Shown here in pieces: positions 1 through 5,287 of a DNA stretch of 5,287 nucleotides; positions within the stretch are counted from its first letter, which is position 1, and each line of letters starts with the position of its first letter. Both the position numbers and the translations under genes were made by a program. The DNA comes from JBBKWG01 sp037968835 (GTDB lineage Bacteria; Pseudomonadota; Alphaproteobacteria; Rhodobacterales; Rhodobacteraceae): positions 1-5,287 of the forward strand of contig JBBKWG010000049.1 of the NCBI GenBank assembly GCA_037968835.1, read 5' to 3'. The notes under the pieces are model-generated. The model searched no databases, was not told where the DNA came from, and saw only the letters and a list, made by a program, of their open reading frames with translations.

Positions 1-1191
1 GGGATGATGCCACATCCCGGGACTCGGCATGTCCCAAACATCCTTGGCGACATAGGCGATCTGGGTCATGTCGGAAAAGATCATCACATCCGGCGGAACC
101 GCCTGTCGCAGCGCATCGCAGACCGGCACGATGCCGGGATACATCGCCGCGACCTCGGCTTTCCAGCGCGACCGGGCGGCGGCGATTTCGTCGGCGCTCC
201 ACCCATCGGCCCGCGCCACGCCGCCTTGGTCGAGCAATGACATGATCGCGCGAACGAAGCGTTCCGCATCCATCAGCACGGTGCGTTTGGCCAGATGCCC
301 GTCGACCAGCGATTGCGGGTCGATATCGACCCGGATCAGGCGCACGCCCTCGGCCAGATGGTCGCGCAGCAGGTCGACATCGGCCAGTTCGGTGCCGATG
401 GCGATCACCAGATCCGACGAGGCGATGACGTCGGCGCTGCCGGGACGCGTGAGGTTCGATCCGAAATAGCGCGGGGTGTCAGGCGGAACGATTCCCGTCC
501 CGGCGTAAGTCGTGAAACTGGCGGCCCCGGTGGCGGCAAGCAACTCGCCGACCTGCGCCCCTTTCGCACCGCCACCGAAGATGAAAACCGGACGGTTCGC
601 GTGGTCCAGATCGGACGCAATGTCGCTCAGGCCGTCGGCAGCAATCGCCGGCCTCTTCGGGGTGGCGGGGCGCGGACAGCACGCCTCGCTGTCGCTGCCC
701 AGCACTCCAATCGGGATCTGCACATGCTTTGGTCGCGCCCGCTCGGTGCGAAACTCGGCCATGGCGCGGTCGACAAGCACGAAGGCTGCTTCAGCCGTCC
801 GCGCCGTCTCGGACCAGTCGCACACCGTCCGCGCGGCCCCCTCCTGATCGCGCATCTGATGGAGTTGCCCGCGTTTCGCCGCTGTCTCGTCGAGACAGCT
901 TGAAATCACCAGCATCGGGACCGAATCCGAATACGCCTGCCCCATCGGGGTCATGATATTGGTCAGCCCCGGTCCGGTGATGACAAAGGCGACCCCCGGC
1001 TTGCCCGACGCACGGGCATAGCCATCGGCCATGAAGCCCGCGCCCTGTTCGTGACGCGCCAGGATGTGGGTCAGTCCCGCTTCTTCGATCCCGCGATACA
1101 TCTCGATATTGTGGACGCCGGGAATGCCGAAGATCGTATCCACGCCCCGGTCGGCCAGCAGGGCCGCCAATTCAACTCCCAAGGGTCGCAT
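1..1191 (-). CDS. Thiamine-diphosphate-dependent enzyme, acetolactate synthase superfamily; possible 5-guanidino-2-oxopentanoate decarboxylase (partial)
   Basis: An open frame runs without a stop from the ATG at 1191 to the window edge, giving 397 residues. The family is normally about 530-600 residues long, so the C-terminus is missing only because the window ends. The N-terminal pyrimidine-binding domain (about 1-170) has FGIPGVHNIEMYRG (21-34), the catalytic glutamate E48 in ARHEQGAGFMADGYARASGK, and ITGPGLTN. The central domain (about 190-320) has FIFGGGAKG (203-211) and RVDIDP (287-292). The diphosphate-binding domain begins around 345 and includes FSDMTQIAY (372-380). Its GDG metal-binding motif lies outside the window. 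Members act on 2-oxoacids. The FGIPGVH...YRG signature recalls enzymes annotated as AruI-like 5-guanidino-2-oxopentanoate decarboxylases of arginine transamination, but substrate specificity is an inference. It is not a typical biosynthetic IlvB in context: no small-subunit gene is visible, though the downstream side is cut off. The start is coupled to trkH. Confidence 0.88.
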   Translation of the reverse strand, partial: MRPLGVELAALLADRGVDTIFGIPGVHNIEMYRGIEEAGLTHILARHEQGAGFMADGYARASGKPGVAFVITGPGLTNIMTPMGQAYSDSVPMLVISSCLDETAAKRGQLHQMRDQEGAARTVCDWSETARTAEAAFVLVDRAMAEFRTERARPKHVQIPIGVLGSDSEACCPRPATPKRPAIAADGLSDIASDLDHANRPVFIFGGGAKGAQVGELLAATGAASFTTYAGTGIVPPDTPRYFGSNLTRPGSADVIASSDLVIAIGTELADVDLLRDHLAEGVRLIRVDIDPQSLVDGHLAKRTVLMDAERFVRAIMSLLDQGGVARADGWSADEIAAARSRWKAEVAAMYPGIVPVCDALRQAVPPDVMIFSDMTQIAYVAKDVWDMPSPGMWHHP

Positions 1192-2636
1192 CAATACCTC
1201 CAGAATTTCAAAGTGAAGATGACGAAGACCGCCATCAACTCAAGCCGCCCGACCAGCATCCCGAACGCAAGCAACCACTTCGCGGTGTCGTTCAGCGTCG
1301 AGAAGTTACCCGAGGGTCCGATCGTGTCACCCAGGCCCGGTCCGACATTCGCAATCGCCGTCGCCGCTCCGGAGACCGAGGTGATGAAATCGAGTCCCGT
1401 CGCCGCCAGAAGCACGCTCAGAATCCCGAGCGAGACGTAAAACAGCACGAAGAACGCCATCACCGAAGACACGACGTCCAGTGTCACCGCGCGGCCCTCG
1501 TATTTCGGCTGGAAGATGCCGTGGGGCGAGTGGATTCGGCGGATCTGGGTCGCAATGGCCGACACCAGAAGCTGATACCGGAATATCTTGACCGAACAGC
1601 ACGTCGACCCCGCGCACCCTCCGATCAGCCCGAGAAAGAAGAATACCACGACGGGAAAAGCACCCCAAAGCTGATAGTCGACGCTGGCGTAACCGGTGCC
1701 GGTTATGATCGACGTGACGTTGAACAAGCCTTCGCGAAGGCTATGCTCCAGATGGTCGCCGTTCACCAAGATGCGAAACACCATGATGATGACGACCAGA
1801 ACCGCAATAACCCCCAGAAACGCCCGGATCTGACTGTCGACCCAGATCGGTCTGGCGGTTCCGGCCAGAAGCTGCACGTAGCGCACGAACGGCAGGCTGG
1901 CGAGCACCATGAAAACCGAGGCGACGTATTCCGCGGGCCCCTGATAGACGCCGAACGACGCATCATGGGTCGAGAATCCGCCGGTCGAAACGCTGGTCAG
2001 CGCATGGTTCACGGCGTCGAAAGGGGTCATGCCAACGGCGAGATAGGACAGGATGCACGCCAACGTCAGCGCGGCATAGACGACCGAAATCCGGGACGCG
2101 ATCTCGGCCGCGCGCGGCAGGACTTTTCCCGCCGTATCAAAGGCTTCGGACCGGAATATCTGCATGCCGCCGACGCGCAGTTCCGGCAGGAACACCATCG
2201 CGACCACGATTATACCGATACCGCCGAACCATTGCAGCATCGAACGCCACAACAGCAGGCCCTGGGGCAGCGCATCAAGTCCGGTGAATACGGTAGAACC
2301 CGTCGTCGTCAGCCCCGACATCGCCTCGAAATAAGCGTCAACGGCGCGCGCGTCGGTTGCGCCTTGCATGAATGGAATGGCGCCGAAAACCGGCAGCACG
2401 GCCCACACACCGGTGGTCAGAAGGAAGATCTGCTGGATCGTCATGCGATCGCCGACGCTGTTTGCGCAGGCAAGCGCCAGCAATCCGCCCGTCAGCGTCG
2501 TCATTATCGAGGATTCGAGGAACACCCCCGCGTGTCCGTTGCCGACGTAGACATCCATCATCAGCGGAATGAGCATGGTCAGGCCCAAGGCGGCGACCAA
2601 AAGGCCGATGACATACCCGACGGGCCGCAAATCCAT
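1191..2636 (-). CDS. trkH: TrkH-type potassium uptake protein, membrane subunit
   Basis: TrkH is the K+-conducting inner-membrane subunit of the Trk system, usually gated by the cytosolic TrkA ring. From the ATG at 2636 the protein has 481 residues, close to E. coli TrkH, and begins MDLRPVGYVIGLL, the usual start of the first membrane helix. All four pore-loop repeats with selectivity-filter glycines are visible: TTTGST (110-115), STGGFST (217-223), TGTGYAS (312-318) and ANVGPG (429-434). WFGGIGI (136-142) and GRLELM (463-468) are family hallmarks. In the third repeat the flexible segment reads GGCAGSTCCSVK (339-350), where many TrkH proteins have glycines after ST. An in-frame TTG at 2675 would add 13 residues and overlap the DUF6151 stop. 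Neither start has a strong Shine-Dalgarno, and I prefer the ATG because it fits the family N-terminus. No trkA is in the window. The stop overlaps the next start by one base. Confidence 0.94.
   Translation of the reverse strand: MDLRPVGYVIGLLVAALGLTMLIPLMMDVYVGNGHAGVFLESSIMTTLTGGLLALACANSVGDRMTIQQIFLLTTGVWAVLPVFGAIPFMQGATDARAVDAYFEAMSGLTTTGSTVFTGLDALPQGLLLWRSMLQWFGGIGIIVVAMVFLPELRVGGMQIFRSEAFDTAGKVLPRAAEIASRISVVYAALTLACILSYLAVGMTPFDAVNHALTSVSTGGFSTHDASFGVYQGPAEYVASVFMVLASLPFVRYVQLLAGTARPIWVDSQIRAFLGVIAVLVVIIMVFRILVNGDHLEHSLREGLFNVTSIITGTGYASVDYQLWGAFPVVVFFFLGLIGGCAGSTCCSVKIFRYQLLVSAIATQIRRIHSPHGIFQPKYEGRAVTLDVVSSVMAFFVLFYVSLGILSVLLAATGLDFITSVSGAATAIANVGPGLGDTIGPSGNFSTLNDTAKWLLAFGMLVGRLELMAVFVIFTLKFWRY
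1197..1201 (-). promoter_or_regulatory. Ribosome binding site of the TPP-enzyme gene, inside trkH
   Basis: GGAGG on the minus strand overlaps the Trp-Arg codons near the trkH C-terminus and lies five bases before the ATG at 1191. The trkH TGA and this ATG share one A (TGATG). This is a classic termination-reinitiation arrangement and fixes the start. Confidence 0.8.
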
Positions 2637-2671
2637 CAGCGCGCTGGCCTTGGCCGTAGGGACACGTCCGC

Positions 2672-3259
2672 TCAACGGCTTGCATCGCGCGAATAGGCGC
2701 GTGTTCGTTCGGTGTCCGACAGACGCTTCGGTGACGCGACCGGCTTGCCGTCGCGGGCAAAGAACGGCGTCGTCTTGTGCCGCCCCGACAGCCTTGTTGC
2801 CAGCACCCGATAGGCGAACCCTCCGACAAGCCGCAGCACACTGCCGGATTGCTCCGAGACAGGTCGCAGCGCGCTTTTGCGGTTCAGTCGGGCGACGACC
2901 GGGCCCGCCTTGTCGGCATCATCGAAGCCGGGAACCGTCATGCTGGCGAACGGAAGGCTCATGGTCCCGGCCGTGTTCGCCATCGGCGTCTTGCAGCAAT
3001 CGGTGAACCAGCGAAGCGGCCCCTTGTCGGACAATCGAAGGCAGGCGAGGTGTTCGCGGCCTTTGCTCACGTCGATCTTGTCGGGCGTTGTCTGATAAAG
3101 GTCGCTGCCCCCGGCGTCGTCCAGCAGGTCCGGATGTCCGAGGTGGCGCGCGAACGCCTGGCAATCCACACAATAGCAAACCGCGCGGGTGCCGGAATCG
3201 GGCGTGATCGTCGCCGCGACGGCCCCGCACTTGCACGTCCAGCGTATGGAATCGGTCAT
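2672..3259 (-). CDS. DUF6151 family protein, Gfa-like cysteine-rich
   Basis: This is a 195-residue protein of unknown function. The N-terminal part resembles the zinc-binding Mss4-like fold of Gfa-type (glutathione-dependent formaldehyde-activating) proteins. It has CKCG (C9, C11), CYCVDC (C28, C30, C33) and a later CC pair (C88, C89) in WFTDCCKTPMAN. In Gfa relatives such cysteines bind structural and catalytic zinc, so metal binding is likely by analogy. An enzymatic role is not shown. The ATG at 3259 is chosen because GGAGA lies six bases upstream. A longer reading from 3331 adds 24 basic, non-conserved-looking residues without a good ribosome site. No signal peptide is visible. The TGA stop at 2674-2672 lies within a TTGA sequence, and the trkH ATG is about 35 bases further on, so the two are probably co-transcribed. 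The family assignment is from memory of the N-terminal motif. Confidence 0.78.
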   Translation of the reverse strand: MTDSIRWTCKCGAVAATITPDSGTRAVCYCVDCQAFARHLGHPDLLDDAGGSDLYQTTPDKIDVSKGREHLACLRLSDKGPLRWFTDCCKTPMANTAGTMSLPFASMTVPGFDDADKAGPVVARLNRKSALRPVSEQSGSVLRLVGGFAYRVLATRLSGRHKTTPFFARDGKPVASPKRLSDTERTRAYSRDASR

Positions 3260-3265
3260 GGGTCG

Positions 3266-3270
3266 TCTCC
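3266..3270 (-). promoter_or_regulatory. Ribosome binding site of the DUF6151 gene
   Basis: GGAGA on the minus strand lies six bases before the ATG at 3259. It selects this start over the upstream in-frame start at 3331. Confidence 0.65.
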
Positions 3271-3308
3271 GGCGCTCTGAACTCAAGGCTATGTCACATC
3301 GGCTGGGG

Positions 3309-3356
3309 AAGAAAAGCCCGCTTGCGGCCATCCACCCCCGCCCGAGCAGCGTGGAT
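3309..3356 (-). terminator. Possible weak terminator after the amidotransferase
   Basis: Directly at the amidotransferase stop there is an inverted repeat, ATCCAC (3356-3351) and GTGGAT (3335-3330), with a G-rich 15-base loop. It is followed by a near-palindrome CCGCAAGCGG (3327-3318) and then TTTTCTT (3315-3309) on the transcribed sense strand. The U-rich tract does follow the second element, but that stem has only three clean pairs around a CAAG loop. This may be an inefficient terminator or attenuator, or a chance pattern in GC-rich DNA. Confidence 0.25.
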
Positions 3357-4090
3357 CACCCGTAGCGGGCGACAAAGCGGCGCAGGATCTCGGCGGGGAC
3401 CGTCACGTCGGCGGCAAGGCATTTGGCCGTCAGCGCCGCCGCTTCGGCAGGCTCGAAATAGCCGCGATCCTTGTAGATGCGGATGCGGTCGGCAAACACG
3501 CTGCCGTCGGCTTCGGGGTGGAACTGCGTGGCATAGACGTTTTGCCCGTAACGGATCATCTGATACGGACAGGGATCGGACGCCATCAGGTGAACGGCCC
3601 CGGCCGGCAGGTCCTGAACTGCCTCCTTGTGACCGACGAAGGTGTTGAAAACCTGCGGCAAACCTTCCAGCAGGGGATCGATCTGACCCGCCTCCGTTAC
3701 CCGGCACGCAACTGGCCCGACCGCCTCGCCATAGCGCGCCTTGGACACCACCGCGCCCATGTGGTGAGCCAGGATGCCGATGCCATAACAGCACCCCATG
3801 AACGGAATGTCGCGCGCGGTGATTTCGGGCATCAGCGACAGGATCGAGGCTTCGATGCGCGCCTCGGTCGGGTCCTTGGTTGCCGGATCGTCGCTGACGC
3901 AGCCCGGTCCGCCGCCGACGATCACCCCGGCGTAGTCGTCCAGCGACAGACCCTCGGGAAGCCTCTCCTGATCCAGCCGGATCCGATGCGCCTGCGCGTC
4001 GTCAAGCCCGCCCTTGTCGAGGATCGCGGCGTATTCGCCGTCCGACGCATCGCGCTCGGGCCGCAGTTGCAAGATCAGGAACGGCTTCAC
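3356..4090 (-). CDS. Class I glutamine amidotransferase, stand-alone
   Basis: The 244-residue protein has a single GATase1 domain, which hydrolyses the amide of glutamine or of a gamma-glutamyl compound. It contains the oxyanion-strand region VIVGGGPG (56-63), the nucleophile elbow GCCYG (99-103) with C101 as the likely nucleophile after a second cysteine C100, and the His-Glu pair in QFHPE (H191, E193). The triad is therefore intact. It is not fused to a synthase domain such as the GMP synthase ATPase, so its partner or substrate is unknown. The start is GTG at 4090, giving MKPFLILQLRPE. The metZ stop overlaps it as GTGA, and GGAGGT sits three bases upstream inside the last metZ codons. This points to translational coupling with metZ. 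A gamma-glutamyl hydrolase role is possible, but the physiological reaction cannot be assigned from the sequence. Confidence 0.88.
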   Translation of the reverse strand: MKPFLILQLRPERDASDGEYAAILDKGGLDDAQAHRIRLDQERLPEGLSLDDYAGVIVGGGPGCVSDDPATKDPTEARIEASILSLMPEITARDIPFMGCCYGIGILAHHMGAVVSKARYGEAVGPVACRVTEAGQIDPLLEGLPQVFNTFVGHKEAVQDLPAGAVHLMASDPCPYQMIRYGQNVYATQFHPEADGSVFADRIRIYKDRGYFEPAEAAALTAKCLAADVTVPAEILRRFVARYG

Positions 4091-5268
4091 GCGACCTCCA
4101 ATGCCTGTCGGATGTCGTCGATCAGGTCCTCCGGGTCTTCGATGCCGACGCTTAGACGCACCAGCCCCGGCGTGATCCCCAGTGTCGCGCGCTGCGCATC
4201 GCTGAGGCGCTGGTGGGTCGTCGTCGCCGGATGTGTGATGATCGACTTGGCATCGCCCAGGTTGTTGGAAATGATCACGATTTCCAGCGCGTTGAGGAAC
4301 CGGAACGCCGCCGCCTGCCCGCCCGCCAGATCCAGCGTCACCACCGTCCCGCCCGCTTCCATCTGCCCGGTCGCTACCTGGTGCTGGGGGTGCGACGGCA
4401 GATGCGGAAAGATCACCCGCGCCAGCTTGGGATCGCCTTCAAACGTCGTCGCGATCTGCATCGCGCCCTCGGCTTGCGCGCGCACCCGCAGGTCGATCGT
4501 CTCCAGACCTTTGAGCAGGATCCACGCCGTAAACGGGCTCATAGCCCCGCCGGTGTGCTTGAGGTAGGGCTCGATCGTCTTGCGGATGAATTCCTTGGTG
4601 CCAAGAACGACACCGCCCAGAACCCGCCCCTGCCCGTCGATGTGCTTGGTCGCGGAATAGACCACGACATCGGCGCCAAGTTCCAACGCGCGGCTGAACA
4701 CCGGGGTCGCGAAAACATTGTCGACGATGACGACAGCGCCGACCGTATGGGCGATCTCCGACACCGCCTTGAGGTCGATGACCTCCAGCGTCGGGTTCGA
4801 GATGGTTTCGAGGAATACTGCCTTGGTGTCGGGTCTCAGGGCGGCGCGCCACTGGTCCAGATCGGTGCCGTCTACGAACGTGACTTCGACGCCAAAGCGG
4901 CTCAGAACGTCCTCCAGGATATAAAGACACGACCCGAACAATGCGCGCGACGAGACCACGTGATCGCCCGACTTCAGCATCGCGGTCAGCGCCGCGTTCA
5001 CGGCCGCCATGCCGCTTGCGGTGGCAAAGGCGTCCTCGGCGCCTTCAAGCGAGGCGATGCGTTCCTCGAACATCCGCACGGTCGGGTTGCCGTAGCGGGC
5101 ATAGATGAATTCGTCCTCGCCCGCCTTCTCGAACCGTTGCGCGGCTTGTTCGGCGGTATCGTAAACGAAGCCCTGGGTCAGAAAGATCGGTTCCGCGACC
5201 TCGCCATACTGGCTGCGCCTGACCCCGTCGTGGACCAGTTTGGTCCGGGGTTTCCACGTCTTTGGCAT
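4087..5268 (-). CDS. metZ: O-succinylhomoserine sulfhydrylase (MetZ), PLP-dependent
   Basis: This cytosolic enzyme replaces the succinyl group of O-succinylhomoserine with sulfide to give homocysteine, the direct-sulfhydrylation route to methionine. The 393-residue product has the usual length of the Cys/Met-metabolism PLP family (fold type I). Visible signatures are YARYGNPT (56-63), ASGMAA (84-89, cofactor phosphate region), the PLP-pyridine aspartate D183 in VDNVFATP, and the Schiff-base lysine K208 in YSATKHIDGQGR. The C-terminal SVGIEDPEDLIDD (373-385) is also typical. The ATG start is well supported by AAAGGAGG seven bases upstream. The stop overlaps the GTG start of the next gene, so the two are probably coupled. 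MetZ is preferred over cystathionine gamma-synthase or O-acetylhomoserine sulfhydrylase because of the length and the SATKHIDGQGR context. The acyl donor (succinyl or acetyl) cannot be proven from sequence. The promoter and any leader regulation lie beyond the right edge. Confidence 0.93.
   Translation of the reverse strand: MPKTWKPRTKLVHDGVRRSQYGEVAEPIFLTQGFVYDTAEQAAQRFEKAGEDEFIYARYGNPTVRMFEERIASLEGAEDAFATASGMAAVNAALTAMLKSGDHVVSSRALFGSCLYILEDVLSRFGVEVTFVDGTDLDQWRAALRPDTKAVFLETISNPTLEVIDLKAVSEIAHTVGAVVIVDNVFATPVFSRALELGADVVVYSATKHIDGQGRVLGGVVLGTKEFIRKTIEPYLKHTGGAMSPFTAWILLKGLETIDLRVRAQAEGAMQIATTFEGDPKLARVIFPHLPSHPQHQVATGQMEAGGTVVTLDLAGGQAAAFRFLNALEIVIISNNLGDAKSIITHPATTTHQRLSDAQRATLGITPGLVRLSVGIEDPEDLIDDIRQALEVA
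4094..4099 (-). promoter_or_regulatory. Ribosome binding site of the amidotransferase, inside metZ
   Basis: GGAGGT on the minus strand is embedded in the last metZ codons (Leu-Glu-Val) and lies three bases before the GTG start at 4090. The spacing is short. It supports the non-ATG start and suggests that ribosomes finishing metZ re-initiate here. Confidence 0.65.
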
Positions 5269-5275
5269 GGGGACG

Positions 5276-5283
5276 CCTCCTTT
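5276..5283 (-). promoter_or_regulatory. Ribosome binding site of metZ
   Basis: On the minus strand AAAGGAGG lies seven bases before the metZ ATG. It is a near-perfect Shine-Dalgarno sequence and fixes the start codon. Only four more upstream bases are in the window, so no promoter or riboswitch can be judged. Confidence 0.85.
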
Positions 5284-5287
5284 CGCA

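Noticed and set aside
295..903. A 202-codon open frame on the plus strand within the TPP-enzyme region
   Set aside because: The minus strand there is an uninterrupted TPP-enzyme frame with the catalytic glutamate and the central-domain motifs. The plus-strand product is Arg/Gly-rich and featureless.
1521..2696. A 391-codon open frame on the plus strand opposite trkH
   Set aside because: It is a shadow of trkH in high-GC DNA. Its translation is rich in Arg, His, Gln, Asp and Gly with no domain signature, while the minus strand encodes a full TrkH with all four pore loops.
3260..3355. A promoter for the DUF6151-trkH-TPP string in the gap after the amidotransferase
   Set aside because: GTGACA resembles a -35 box, but no reasonable -10 box lies 16-18 bases downstream. 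Other pairings match too few consensus positions to report.
3518..4567. A 349-codon open frame on the plus strand
   Set aside because: It spans the antisense of both the amidotransferase and metZ, crosses their junction and has no recognisable motif.
1..5287. CRISPR array, insertion sequence, tRNA, prophage or defence genes
   Set aside because: The window is almost completely filled by five housekeeping-like genes. I saw no regularly spaced direct repeats, terminal inverted repeats, transposase or nuclease motifs, or cloverleaf-like sequence.

Overview
The window looks like an ordinary high-GC chromosomal segment of an alphaproteobacterium, most likely a member of the Rhodobacteraceae (Roseobacter/Rhodobacter group). 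This rests on the strong G/C preference at third codon positions and on protein signatures I recall from that group. It was not confirmed by any search. All five genes lie on the minus strand and cover nearly every base. I see no mobile element, tRNA, rRNA, CRISPR array or large non-coding region.

Read in the direction of transcription (right to left), the layout falls into two gene strings. The first is metZ (5268-4087), an O-succinylhomoserine sulfhydrylase for homocysteine synthesis. It overlaps by 3 bases a GTG-started class I glutamine amidotransferase (4090-3356). A gap of about 96 bases follows. It holds an inverted repeat near the amidotransferase stop and no convincing promoter.

The second string is a cysteine-rich, Gfa-like DUF6151 protein (3259-2672), a TrkH-type potassium channel subunit (2636-1191, with an alternative TTG start at 2675), and a thiamine-diphosphate-dependent enzyme of the acetolactate synthase superfamily (1191-1). 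The last gene runs off the left edge and resembles 5-guanidino-2-oxopentanoate decarboxylases. trkH and the TPP gene share one base (TGATG), with the Shine-Dalgarno of the second embedded in the last codons of the first.

The tight junctions suggest one or two co-transcribed, translationally coupled units. The products do not form a recognisable pathway: one methionine-biosynthesis enzyme, one amidotransferase of unknown substrate, one probable metal-binding protein, one K+ transporter and one 2-oxoacid/TPP enzyme. I found no evidence of a novel system. The observations worth following are the coupled metZ-amidotransferase pair, the uncharacterised DUF6151-trkH-TPP string, and the unresolved metZ leader at the right edge.
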